This document shows positions 6,387 to 14,215 of a stretch of 14,256 nt of DNA, one piece after another. This DNA is from Lentisphaerota bacterium (GTDB taxonomy: Bacteria > Verrucomicrobiota > Kiritimatiellia > RFP12 > UBA3636). The notes under the pieces are model-generated. The model saw nothing but the letters and a program-made list of their open reading frames with translations. It made no database searches and was not told where the DNA came from. The position numbers and the translations under genes are program-made. Each line of letters begins with the position of its first letter. Within the stretch, counting starts at the first letter, position 1. The stretch spans positions 1 through 14,256 of the forward strand of contig JALHHX010000046.1 of the NCBI GenBank assembly GCA_022837245.1, given 5' to 3'.

Positions 6387-7598
6387 TTAGAAAGATCCCT
6401 GGAGCATTACACGGATGAACGACTCCTCGGAAAGGTCAATGGCCTTGTCCTTCTCGACGTCGGCCGAAAGTTCACGAGAGATAAACATGCCGTATTCTCC
6501 GACGATGGAATAGTCGCCCATTGGGCTTAACGCCACGCCGCCGGTTACGAGCATGTCATCCAGTGTGAGTTTATCCGGCATGGAAGGCTCCTCGTCCGAA
6601 AGCGCATACGTGACATTACGCCACTCGAACGTGCCGAAAAAGGAGAGTACGTGGTCGGGAAAGAGAGTTATTTTGCTTTTTGGCAACATGGCTTCGACTC
6701 GGAACAGATCGACGGGCTCCCATGCAATACCTGCGCTAGGCATGACCGGTATGTCCCAGCCGGAGCGGTATGTTGCGCCGAGTTTAAGGCTGAGCTGGGG
6801 ATTGAAGGCATAGTAAGCGTTCAATGTGATCGGTATTCCGAAGGTGGGTTGGGTGACACCGGAGAAGACACCGGGCATTGCGCGGATTTCAGTAGACCAT
6901 CCGTTGACAAAGCGCCACCATAGGCCGACGTCGATACCGGCGTCCATGAGGCCGTCTGGGATGGCTTCCATGCCGGGGTTGTCGATGAAATATATGCCGT
7001 GTCCGACGACCCAGGCGTCAAAGTGTCCCCAGAGGAAATTGTCGAATCGGAAGAGCCTAAACTCAAGGTTGGCCTCCGCCATGTCCGTAACGCCGTACGT
7101 GCCAAATTCAGTCTCTGCCACGTAGCCGCCGCCGTACGAATACACGGGACGCCTTTTAGCGTCGAGGTGCTGGGAGAAGAGGTCGCCGTAATGGCCGCTG
7201 ACATCTTCCCGCGCCGAGTATTCGTACATTTCAGGTTCTTCCACGTAGGGTGCGTGATCGCGTGGCGGAACGTAGCGGGGCTCTGGCTCAGGTTGAACGT
7301 AACGCGGTTGAGGCTGAGGTTGCACGTAGCGGGGCTCAGATTCGGGTTGCACGTAACGGGACTGAGGCTGTGGTTGTCGAGGCTGAACTTGGCGGGTCTG
7401 GTACTGTTGCGCCGACTTACGAGTCTGTCGCACTTGGCGGGTCTGGGGCTGCGCGGTCTGCCCCACTGGCTGAGTATAGACGGGTTCCCCCGCATCGATA
7501 ACTGTTGCGGGTGGCGGATCCTCCCACGATGCGGCAATGGCGAAAGTTGATGAGATGGCTATGGCGGCGGGGAATTTAAATATGCACTTATGTATCAT
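6387..7598 (-). CDS. Outer-membrane beta-barrel protein with Q/P/R-rich linker
   Basis: I do not recognise a characterised homologue. It has 403 residues. Residues 1-23 are a signal peptide (MIHKCIFKFPAAIAISSTFAIAA). Residues about 25-125 are low in complexity and rich in Gln, Pro and Arg, including three and a half copies of a nine-residue unit RYVQPxxxP at 81-112. From about 138 to the end, alternating hydrophobic/aromatic strands look like a 10- to 14-stranded barrel. The last residue is Phe (VMLQGSF), the usual signal for BAM insertion. The stretch YRSGWDIPVMPSAGIAWEP and the C-terminal strands resemble DUF6268 outer-membrane proteins, but that is a memory-based guess. The gene lies between lptD and eboE, with a promoter-like sequence upstream. 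The ribosome site is poor (AAGAAAAA), though the signal peptide fits the ATG at 7598. Confidence 0.75.
   Translation of the reverse strand: MIHKCIFKFPAAIAISSTFAIAASWEDPPPATVIDAGEPVYTQPVGQTAQPQTRQVRQTRKSAQQYQTRQVQPRQPQPQSRYVQPESEPRYVQPQPQPRYVQPEPEPRYVPPRDHAPYVEEPEMYEYSAREDVSGHYGDLFSQHLDAKRRPVYSYGGGYVAETEFGTYGVTDMAEANLEFRLFRFDNFLWGHFDAWVVGHGIYFIDNPGMEAIPDGLMDAGIDVGLWWRFVNGWSTEIRAMPGVFSGVTQPTFGIPITLNAYYAFNPQLSLKLGATYRSGWDIPVMPSAGIAWEPVDLFRVEAMLPKSKITLFPDHVLSFFGTFEWRNVTYALSDEEPSMPDKLTLDDMLVTGGVALSPMGDYSIVGEYGMFISRELSADVEKDKAIDLSEESFIRVMLQGSF
7263..7358 (-). repeat. 27-base coding tandem repeat (RYVQPxxxP)
   Basis: Three full copies and one partial copy of a 27-base unit encode RYVQPESEP, RYVQPQPQP, RYVQPEPEP and RYVPP within the barrel protein's linker. 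The unit keeps the reading frame, so copy number could change without breaking the gene. The basic, proline-rich character suggests an extended periplasmic spacer, possibly contacting peptidoglycan. Confidence 0.75.
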
Positions 7599-7637
7599 CG
7601 GGATTTTTTTCTTCGGGATGTTTGTTATTAAATGTGG

Positions 7638-7673
7638 TGTGATTTTATGTCACAACGTGCGCCAGAGGGTCAA
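7638..7673 (-). promoter_or_regulatory. Possible promoter with TGTGA/TCACA operator upstream of the barrel gene
   Basis: TTGACC (7668-7673, overlapping the lptD stop) and CATAAA (7644-7649) are 18 bases apart. The palindrome TGTGA-N7-TCACA (7638-7654) covers the -10 element. CRP sites use the same half-sites with a six-base spacer; here it is seven. It could be a repressor site or a small hairpin after lptD. Confidence 0.33.
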
Positions 7674-9928
7674 CGTATTTCGCTTTCTCGGATATTGTCG
7701 GGCGTGAAGTCTGTTAGCCAGCCTACTATAGAGACCTTGTAATCGTCCTCTTCGTCCGTACCATCTCTGCGCACTCCGTATCCCGGCTGAACGCTCATGT
7801 AGAGTCGGAGGGCGACGCAGTCCCACTTGTGCTGAATCCACGAGCCGATTTCCTCGACTTGGGAATTCTCAAACTCATATCGGCCGAATACGTTCATCGA
7901 CCATGCCTGATTCACGCTCCATGTTAGGCTGCCGAGCAACAGGCTGCTTTCGTCGTTGCGGTAGCGGAACTCGACGTCCGAAGTGAAAACGTCATGCCAT
8001 GCGATGACGCGCGCGGCGGCGTTTTCAATTTCCGATTCCTCCGCATCGTACCAGCTTTCGAAATCAAACCGGAGCCAGGTGTTGGGCCGGTATTTCGTTT
8101 CGAAGTAAAGTCTTTCGAGGTTGTCTTCGCCTTCTTCCGGGTCCAGGTTTATATCAGCAAAAAAGTTCATGTACAGGCGTTCGTAAACTTGCTTGCTATT
8201 GGGGTGTTTGACCTGCCAACGGTTGCGCACGCCCGGACGTATATAGTGGTACTTATCGAGAGAGTCAACGTCATCGAATTGGTACAGATCGTCGGGAACC
8301 AGATTCGGTTCCGGTATAAACGTGTGGTTCACATAGGGCTCGACGACGTGCCTCCATATATTGCCAGAGTCGTCTCTCCAGTGCCCATAGGTCTTGAATG
8401 ACAAATCGGCGCCGAGCTCGAAAACAGAGCGGATGTCGGAATCGGCCTCATAGACGGTTGTTTCACTTACTGTTCTGTATACGCTCTCGACATCACCGTA
8501 TTCGTTTGTGGTTATGATTTCGGTAGTGGAAGCGCTAGTTATTTTTTCTATGGTTTTATCGTAATAGGTAGCGCGGTATCCGGCGCGGGGGTTGAAGTTT
8601 AGATACCCGAAGAACTTCATGGGCCGGGAGATCGTCGTGCCGGAGTCCAGCCTGAATGCATCGTAAGCTTCCGGCATCGGGTCGTAGCGTTCGTCGTATT
8701 CTTTGTTTAGAAAGCTGGCCGTTGTTCTGTTTTCGACGTACATGCCGGTCTCGCCGAGTTCTATTGAATTGAGGTTGAACCAGGCTTCCGGGAGGCGTTC
8801 CACCTGCGTGTAGAAATCGTTCAACCGGAATCGAGTCAGAAGGCCGGCGCTGTATAGGTCGCCCAAGTGAGTGTAAGACACATAGTTGTCTGGTTGGTTC
8901 ATGCGGCGGAATTCTTTTTCAAAGAAATCATCCATGAAAAGGTCGTCGCTGACATATAGTGCCTGCATGAGGATTTGGTCTCTATACGTAGCATTCCAGT
9001 CGTGGTTGAAACGTATCCTGTATCGGTCTGGATCCTCAATTCCAACTGGAGGATCGTCGTCTTCAGCATAGTAAGCGGAAAACCATCCCGTGCCGTACTC
9101 GCGGAATTCCCAGTTAAGCCTTTCACCGTATGCGAATCCGCGGCCCGTGCGGTAGTCCAGGCTCGTGCGCGAGTCTAGGAAGTTCTGGTTGACTTTGTCG
9201 CGTATGAGGGGGAGCTTATAGGAGCTGAGCAGGTATGCACCCCACGAGCTCTGGTAACCAGGCTCGAAACGGAAGCCATAGTGGCGGTCAAGGTCTTTCC
9301 AGTAATATGGCAAATAGAAGAACGGAACGCCGAAGAGCCTGGGGACGCCGCCCCATGCGGTCACGTCGTCGTCCGGGCGGAAGCGCGCGCGGCGCGTGCC
9401 AAGCTCCCAGTGAAAGAAGCCTGGTTCGTTCGTGCAGGTTGTGAGCGTGGCGTTGCTGATTTCGTAGGTCTTGTCGGTGGCAATGGTTCCTGCCTCGGCC
9501 AGAACACGGAAGGGGCGAGTGTATATGTCGATCGAATCCACCTTGCCTGCCACTTCTTTTAAATTGATGTCCAGCGCTTCGCCACGCCAGATGCTGCCGT
9601 CATCGCTCACGAGCGCCACTTTGCCGTTCGCCTGCGCGTCGCCCGTCTTTTGGTTGTATCGGATTTTGTCTGAGCGCAGCTCGACGTCCTTGTATTTGAT
9701 CGCCACGTTTCCAGAGAACGTTACCCAGCCTGTGTCGAGCTCGTATTCGGCACGGTCCGCCTGGATTTTAGTGGTGTCGCTTCCCGTTCCGTACGTGGTC
9801 AGCGCGCGAGGAAGTGCCGCCGGTCCCCGCTGCGCCCAGACGGGCGAAGATGCAGCGAACAAAGCCAGCATGCTACAGACCGTGGCAAGCGCTGTGGAAA
9901 AACTCTTGTCGTGTTTGGTTGTTTTCAA
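7670..9928 (-). CDS. lptD: LPS assembly outer-membrane protein LptD
   Basis: LptD is the outer-membrane barrel that, with LptE, inserts lipopolysaccharide into the outer leaflet. The 752-residue product has a signal peptide ending at VWA (residue 32). An OstA/LptA-like jellyroll covers about 52-165, with ADRAEYELDTGWVTFSGNV and RSDKIRYNQKTGDA. The barrel begins around VPFFYLPYYW and GFRFEPGYQSSWGAY (about 200-231). The mature protein has only two cysteines, C165 at the jellyroll end and C704 (HKWDCVALRLY). These correspond to E. coli C173 and C725 (or C724), so one inter-domain disulphide is possible. The TTG start at 9928 is supported by GAAGGG about seven bases upstream and by the signal peptide. 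It follows ychF by 29 bases. No lptE is recognisable here. The acidic barrel is moderately divergent, but the family is clear. Confidence 0.9.
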   Translation of the reverse strand: MKTTKHDKSFSTALATVCSMLALFAASSPVWAQRGPAALPRALTTYGTGSDTTKIQADRAEYELDTGWVTFSGNVAIKYKDVELRSDKIRYNQKTGDAQANGKVALVSDDGSIWRGEALDINLKEVAGKVDSIDIYTRPFRVLAEAGTIATDKTYEISNATLTTCTNEPGFFHWELGTRRARFRPDDDVTAWGGVPRLFGVPFFYLPYYWKDLDRHYGFRFEPGYQSSWGAYLLSSYKLPLIRDKVNQNFLDSRTSLDYRTGRGFAYGERLNWEFREYGTGWFSAYYAEDDDPPVGIEDPDRYRIRFNHDWNATYRDQILMQALYVSDDLFMDDFFEKEFRRMNQPDNYVSYTHLGDLYSAGLLTRFRLNDFYTQVERLPEAWFNLNSIELGETGMYVENRTTASFLNKEYDERYDPMPEAYDAFRLDSGTTISRPMKFFGYLNFNPRAGYRATYYDKTIEKITSASTTEIITTNEYGDVESVYRTVSETTVYEADSDIRSVFELGADLSFKTYGHWRDDSGNIWRHVVEPYVNHTFIPEPNLVPDDLYQFDDVDSLDKYHYIRPGVRNRWQVKHPNSKQVYERLYMNFFADINLDPEEGEDNLERLYFETKYRPNTWLRFDFESWYDAEESEIENAAARVIAWHDVFTSDVEFRYRNDESSLLLGSLTWSVNQAWSMNVFGRYEFENSQVEEIGSWIQHKWDCVALRLYMSVQPGYGVRRDGTDEEDDYKVSIVGWLTDFTPDNIRESEIR

Positions 9929-9957
9929 GGAATGCCCTTCTCTAGTTTCTTCTGCCG

Positions 9958-11058
9958 TTAAACATTAAACAGGTATTCAACCACGTCGCCATCGGCTATT
10001 ACGTAGTCCTTGCCTTCCATGCGCGCGAGGCCCAGCGCTTTGCACGGCTGCTCTCCGCCATGCTTGATGTAGTCGTCATATGGAATCACCTGCGCTCGGA
10101 TGAATCCGCGTTCGAAATCGGTGTGTATCACGCCCGCCGCCTTCGGCGCCTTCCAACCGCGGCGGATCGGCCAGGCACGCACTTCCTTCGGTCCTGCGGT
10201 GAGGAAACTGATGAGTCCGAGCGCCTTGTATCCGGCGGCAATTATGACGTCAAGACCGCTTTGCTCCACGCCATATGAAGCCAGAAACTCATTGCGCTCG
10301 TCATCAGGCAGCCCCGCCATGTCCTCCTCGATTTTAGCGCAAATCCGGACGCATTCTTCATCGTGTCTCGCAGCGTATCCGCGGACCTCCCGCACGTAGT
10401 CGTTATCCTCAGCGACGCTTTCTTCACCCACATTGGCAACGAAGATCGTGGTCTTGTCCGTCAAAAAACGCATGTCATGGAGAGTCTCTTTCAGATCGGG
10501 GGAATCGTGATCCGGGAACGACCGGACGGGATTGCCGTCCTCCACATGCTTGCGCAACGCCTCGAGCGCCTCCAGCTCCTTGCGGGCGTCTTTGTCCGAG
10601 CGCGCAATTTTTGCGACCCTCTCTACGCGTTTCTCTAGACTCTCGAGATCTGCCAGCACGAGTTCGCCTTCGATGATGTTCACGTCGCGCAACGGATCGA
10701 CCTTGCCTTCGACATGCACCACGTCGGAGTCCTCGAAACAACGCACCACGTGCAGGATCGCGTCGGCTTCGCGGATATTGGCGAGGAACTTGTTCCCCAA
10801 GCCCTCACCTTTGCTCGCGCCGCGAACGAGCCCGGCTATGTCCACGAATTCAACCGTGGCGTTTATTATCTGCTCGGGATGCACGATCCCGGCAAGTTTC
10901 AAAAGACGCCCATCCGGAACCGGCACGGTCGCGAGATTTGGTTCAATGGTGCAGAACGGATAGTTTTCAGACTGCGCGTTCTGCGCTCTTGTGAGTGCGT
11001 TGAAAAGGGTGGATTTGCCGACGTTAGGGAGTCCGACTATTCCGATGCTTAAGCCCAT
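9958..11058 (-). CDS. ychF: Ribosome-binding ATPase YchF
   Basis: YchF is an Obg-family P-loop ATPase that binds ribosomes and affects translation and stress responses. The product has 366 residues, a normal length. Walker A is GLPNVGKST (residues 9-17), and DIAGLVRGASKGEGLGNKFL is the switch region. The base-recognition motif is VANVGEE (NxxE), not NKxD, which is why YchF prefers ATP over GTP. The C-terminal TGS-like domain contains EVRAWPIRRG, AAGVIHTDFERGFIRAQVI and GKDYVIADGDVV. The ATG at 11058 has AAGGAG six bases upstream; an upstream in-frame TTG at 11076 has no such site. The gene lies between bioB and lptD on the same strand. Confidence 0.97.
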   Translation of the reverse strand: MGLSIGIVGLPNVGKSTLFNALTRAQNAQSENYPFCTIEPNLATVPVPDGRLLKLAGIVHPEQIINATVEFVDIAGLVRGASKGEGLGNKFLANIREADAILHVVRCFEDSDVVHVEGKVDPLRDVNIIEGELVLADLESLEKRVERVAKIARSDKDARKELEALEALRKHVEDGNPVRSFPDHDSPDLKETLHDMRFLTDKTTIFVANVGEESVAEDNDYVREVRGYAARHDEECVRICAKIEEDMAGLPDDERNEFLASYGVEQSGLDVIIAAGYKALGLISFLTAGPKEVRAWPIRRGWKAPKAAGVIHTDFERGFIRAQVIPYDDYIKHGGEQPCKALGLARMEGKDYVIADGDVVEYLFNV

Positions 11059-11078
11059 TGCTGCTCCTTGGTTCAAAT

Positions 11079-11106
11079 AGGGGCTATCTTACAGCATCCC
11101 GCCCCT
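11079..11106. terminator. GC-rich hairpin between bioB and ychF
   Basis: AGGGGC and GCCCCT form a 6-bp perfect stem around a 16-base loop. In the direction of the genes (minus) it is followed by ATTTGA, a weak U tract. On the plus strand it is followed by TTTT, but no plus-strand gene needs it. It may partly terminate transcription after bioB. Confidence 0.35.
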
Positions 11107-11124
11107 TTTTGAAAGAAAGAACTG

Positions 11125-12081
11125 CTAAACCGAATACCCGGCAGCGCGGGCGAGCTTGATGTCGCCCTCTATGCCCGCCCCCGCCGTGGTCAACATCTCG
11201 CCCGTCGCCGCCGCGTTGATGCCCACGTAAAGCGCCTTGCGGACGCCCTCCTCGGTCATGAGCACGCGCCCGCCCGCGAAGCGCAGGTGGGCATCGGGGT
11301 GGATGAGTCTGAACACCGCCACGGTGCGCAATATCTCCTCGTCGGACAGCCGCGGCTCGTCCGCCAGCGGCGTGCCGGGGATTGGATAGAGGATGTTTAT
11401 CGGGATCGACTTTATCCCAATCTCTTTGAGCGCGAATGCCAGCTCCACGCGCTGCTCCATCGTCTCGCCCATGCCGATGATGCCGCCGCTGCAGACCTCC
11501 AGGCCGGCCTCGCGCGCGGCTTTGAGCGTGGCGATTTTGTCGGCCAGAGAATGGGTGGTGCAAAGCTCCGGGAAGCGCGAAGGCGCCGCCTCGAGGTTGC
11601 AATGGTAGCGCTCCACCCCGGCCTCATGGAGCCGGCGCAGATCCTCCGCGCCAAGCAACCCGAGCGAGGCGCATAGGAATATGCCGGTGTTCGCCTTCAT
11701 CACGCGCACGGCCTCCAAAATTTCGTCGAATGTGGCGGGGTCCGGACTCCGCCCCGATGTGACGATTGAAAAGCGCCCCACTCCGTGCTCTTCGTTGAAG
11801 CGTGCGCGTTCAAGGCACTTTTCGGAGCCGACGAACCCATAGACGTCCGACGCCGTGCTGTAGTGGGCCGATTGCGAACACCATTTGCAGTTCTCGGAGC
11901 ATGCGCCCGATTTCGCGTTGATGATGGAGCAGAGGTCGAAACTACCCGGCGCCATCATCACGGTTATTTTGTGGGCAGCCTCGTAAAGATCGTCCGCGAC
12001 TGGCGTCGATGCCGCCTCTACCGCCTCTTTCTGCGTGATGTTTTTGCCAGCCAATATTTCACGTGTTAGTTTCTCTATCAT
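11125..12081 (-). CDS. bioB: Biotin synthase
   Basis: This radical SAM enzyme inserts sulphur into dethiobiotin, the last step of biotin synthesis. From the chosen ATG it has 318 residues (E. coli 346, with a longer C-terminus). The SAM-cluster motif is CSENCKWC with C61, C65 and C68. Downstream motifs are FLCASLG (C137), EVCSGGIIGMGE (C197) and LRFAGGR (R267, R272). By eye these match E. coli C128, C188 and the R260 region. E. coli C97 is replaced by Ser (GRFSIVTSGR, S105), and new cysteines occur at C161 (YHCNLEA, where E. coli has YNHNLDT) and C174. This points to a differently ligated auxiliary cluster. The start at 12081 has GGAAC upstream; the ATG at 12096 is a possible alternative. It follows ettA by 22 bases. 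No other bio gene is nearby. Confidence 0.95.
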   Translation of the reverse strand: MIEKLTREILAGKNITQKEAVEAASTPVADDLYEAAHKITVMMAPGSFDLCSIINAKSGACSENCKWCSQSAHYSTASDVYGFVGSEKCLERARFNEEHGVGRFSIVTSGRSPDPATFDEILEAVRVMKANTGIFLCASLGLLGAEDLRRLHEAGVERYHCNLEAAPSRFPELCTTHSLADKIATLKAAREAGLEVCSGGIIGMGETMEQRVELAFALKEIGIKSIPINILYPIPGTPLADEPRLSDEEILRTVAVFRLIHPDAHLRFAGGRVLMTEEGVRKALYVGINAAATGEMLTTAGAGIEGDIKLARAAGYSV

Positions 12082-12103
12082 GCTTACTTGTTCCATTTTA
12101 AAT

Positions 12104-13780
12104 TTAAACTGCCAATGGGCGGAACCGGACGCGGACAGGCCGGTCGGCATCTTCGCCCAGCAATTTGCGACGTTGCCCGTGGTATTCCGAATACGACCCC
12201 TCGAACCACGCCACCTTGCTGTCGCCCTCGAATGCAAGGATATGCGTGGCAACGCGGTCCAGAAAATAGCGGTCGTGGCTTATGACCATGATGCACCCGC
12301 CGAAGTTCATCATGCCCTCTTCCAGCGAACGGAGCGTGGCGACGTCGAGGTCGTTGGTCGGTTCGTCAAGCAGGAGCAGGTTGCCGCCGGCGCGGAGCAA
12401 TTTCGCCAGATGCACGCGGTTGCGCTCGCCCCCGGATAGAATGCCCACTTTCTTCTGCTGGTCGGCGCCTTTGAAATTGAAGCGGCTGCAGTACGCGCGG
12501 CCGTTCATCATCTGCTTGCCGGCCAAGCTCACGTATTCGTTGCCTCCAGTGATTTCCTCGTAAACGGTCGCGTTGTCGTCGAGCGTGTCGCGCATTTGGT
12601 TGACGTAGGAGAGGTCCACCGTCGGCCCGACCTCGAACGTCCCGGCAAGCGGCTTCAGCTCGCCGGTGATGAGTTTGAAGAGCGTGGTTTTGCCGGCGCC
12701 GTTGCCGCCGATGACTCCCACGATGCCGCCGCGCGGCAGGTCGAATTCAAGGTTTTCGAAGAGCAGCTTGTCACCGAACCCCATCGAAACTTTCTCGGCG
12801 CGCACAACGAGATCTCCCAGACGCCGACCGGGCGGGATCTGGATGGTCAGGTCGTCCTCACGTGTACTTACTTCTTGGGCAACAAGTTGTTCATAGCGCT
12901 TGATGCGGTCCTTGCTTTTCGCATGGCGGCCAGAGGGGTTGGTGTGCACCCATGCGAGTTCGTTCTCGATGAGCTTGCGACGAGACTCTGCCTGCTTCTG
13001 TTCGCGCTGCAACATCGCCTGCTTTTGCTCAAGCCACGCCTCGTAGTTGCCCTTGTACGGGTAGGCGCGCCCGCCATCAAGCTCCAGAATCCATTCCGTG
13101 ACATTGCTGAGGAAATAGCGGTCGTGCGTTACAACAATGAGCGAGCCTTTGAAGTTTTTGAGGTATGTCTCAAGCCATGCTACCGATTCTGCGTCTAGGT
13201 GGTTCGTTGGTTCGTCGAGAAGCATTATGTCGGGGTTGGAGAGGAGAAGGCGGCAGAGCGCCACACGGCGCAATTCGCCTCCGGAAAGCGGCGCCACCGG
13301 AGCGTCGGGCGACGGCAGACGCAACGCCTCCATTGCCATCTCTACGTGATGGTCAAGCTCCCAGAGGTCGTTCGCGTCGATCGTGTCCTGAAGACGGCCC
13401 ATCTCCGCGTTTAGTTTATCCATATCCTCGTCTGACATTTCGTCGCCGAGCATCCCGCAGATTTCGTCGTAGCGGTCCAGGAGCGCCTGTGAACTTTCCA
13501 CGCCTTCCGCCACACATTGGGCAACGGTTTTAGTCTTATCCAGAACTGGTTCCTGCGGCAGGTATCCCACCTTAGTGTTTTTAGCGACGATGCACTGCCC
13601 CATGAATTCCGTGTCGAGCCCCGCCATGATTCTCAGCAGCGTCGATTTACCAGATCCGTTCACGCCGATGACGCCTATGTGCGCGCCGTGGAAAAACGAG
13701 AGATTCACATCCTCGAGCACCGTCTTGTTCTCGTGCTGCTTCGTCATGTCCACGAGACTGATTGCGTATTCGCCTGCCAT
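12104..13780 (-). CDS. ettA: Energy-dependent translational throttle protein EttA (ABC-F)
   Basis: EttA is a soluble ABC-F ATPase that binds the ribosomal E site and gates the first elongation steps according to ATP level. The product has 558 residues (E. coli 555) and aligns with it throughout. Nucleotide domain 1 has GVNGSGKST (39-47), the arm insertion at about 95-145, LSGGE (165-169), LLDEPTNHLDAESVAWLE and ITHDRYFLSN-type switch VTHDRYFLSN. The linker carries WLEQKQAMLQ and GRHAKSKDRI. Domain 2 has GGNGAGKTT, FNFKGADQQKKVGILSGGERNR, LLLDEPTNDLD and ISHDRYFLDRVATHIL. The ATG at 13780 gives the family N-terminus; the ribosome site is weak (AAGG, 13 bases upstream). It heads the ettA-bioB-ychF series. 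Confidence 0.97.
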   Translation of the reverse strand: MAGEYAISLVDMTKQHENKTVLEDVNLSFFHGAHIGVIGVNGSGKSTLLRIMAGLDTEFMGQCIVAKNTKVGYLPQEPVLDKTKTVAQCVAEGVESSQALLDRYDEICGMLGDEMSDEDMDKLNAEMGRLQDTIDANDLWELDHHVEMAMEALRLPSPDAPVAPLSGGELRRVALCRLLLSNPDIMLLDEPTNHLDAESVAWLETYLKNFKGSLIVVTHDRYFLSNVTEWILELDGGRAYPYKGNYEAWLEQKQAMLQREQKQAESRRKLIENELAWVHTNPSGRHAKSKDRIKRYEQLVAQEVSTREDDLTIQIPPGRRLGDLVVRAEKVSMGFGDKLLFENLEFDLPRGGIVGVIGGNGAGKTTLFKLITGELKPLAGTFEVGPTVDLSYVNQMRDTLDDNATVYEEITGGNEYVSLAGKQMMNGRAYCSRFNFKGADQQKKVGILSGGERNRVHLAKLLRAGGNLLLLDEPTNDLDVATLRSLEEGMMNFGGCIMVISHDRYFLDRVATHILAFEGDSKVAWFEGSYSEYHGQRRKLLGEDADRPVRVRFRPLAV

Positions 13781-13926
13781 TATACTTGTTGCCTTGTCTT
13801 TTAAAATGTTCCGTCTTTGAAAGCGTTTTATTTTAACACAATGCTGGCTTATTCGCCATTGTTATATCTTTGCCAAGCGACACAGAAAACTATGGTGTCT
13901 TTTTTATTTGACGTACCGCGCCGGGC

Positions 13927-13963
13927 ATTATATTTTGCTCAACGCCCTTCAACGACCTCAACG
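13927..13963 (-). promoter_or_regulatory. Possible ettA promoter with three CGTTGA direct repeats
   Basis: A perfect TATAAT (13927-13932) lies about 150 bases before ettA. Just upstream on the minus strand are three CGTTGA hexamers (13939-13944, 13949-13954, 13958-13963), 9-10 bases apart, about one helical turn. There is no good -35 hexamer at 17 bases, so an activator-dependent promoter is conceivable. The palindrome TGATCATGATCA (13964-13975) adjoins them. Confidence 0.3.
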
Positions 13964-14025
13964 TGATCATGATCATAGTTCTTGCCGTTACCGCCCAGTC
14001 CCCGGTGTTGCCTGTGACACAAAAC

Positions 14026-14199
14026 GGTGCCAGACTAGTTCGCAATGGTGCCAGACTGCTTTACTACTTTCCACTGGGGTCAGACTACTTGCAAGCCGCA
14101 GCGGTGCCAGACTCGTTCACATCGGTGCCAGACTCGTTCACATCGGTGCCAGACTCGTTCGCAATGGTGCCAGACTCGTTTCATTTCCGGTGCCGGACT
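14026..14199. repeat. Cluster of eight GGTGCCAGACT repeats, mainly 21-base period
   Basis: The 11-base core begins at 14026, 14047, 14076 (variant GGGGTCAGACT), 14103, 14124, 14145, 14166 and 14189 (variant GGTGCCGGACT). Spacing is 21 bases between the first two and between the fourth to seventh copies, and 23-29 elsewhere. Two spacer types alternate: GTTCACATC and GTTCGCAAT. Repeats of this general type (GGTGTCAGAC-like) are familiar to me from regions next to REP-associated or IS200-like transposase genes in diverse bacteria. No transposase is in the window, so that link is inferred. Confidence 0.8.
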
Positions 14200-14215
14200 C
14201 ATTTCATTCAACCTG

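Noticed and set aside
6999..7550. Plus-strand open frame opposite the barrel gene
   Set aside because: It arises from the repeated Q/P/R linker read on the other strand (repetitive LRLRLHVAGL-like product); no ribosome site or family match.
11084..11602. Second open frame over bioB on the minus strand
   Set aside because: A GC-rich out-of-frame shadow of bioB with His/Arg/Gly-rich composition and no recognisable domain.
12082..12252. N-terminally extended start for bioB
   Set aside because: The extension overlaps the ettA 3' end in another frame and reads as non-family sequence; BioB homology begins near MIEKLTREIL.
13879..13899. Plus-strand terminator GACAC-N11-GTGTC followed by T6
   Set aside because: The stem is only 5 bp with a long loop, and there is no plus-strand gene upstream to terminate.
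14026..14199. CRISPR array
   Set aside because: The unit is 21 bases with about 10 bases between cores, and the intervening bases are themselves repeated, so there are no unique spacers of CRISPR size.
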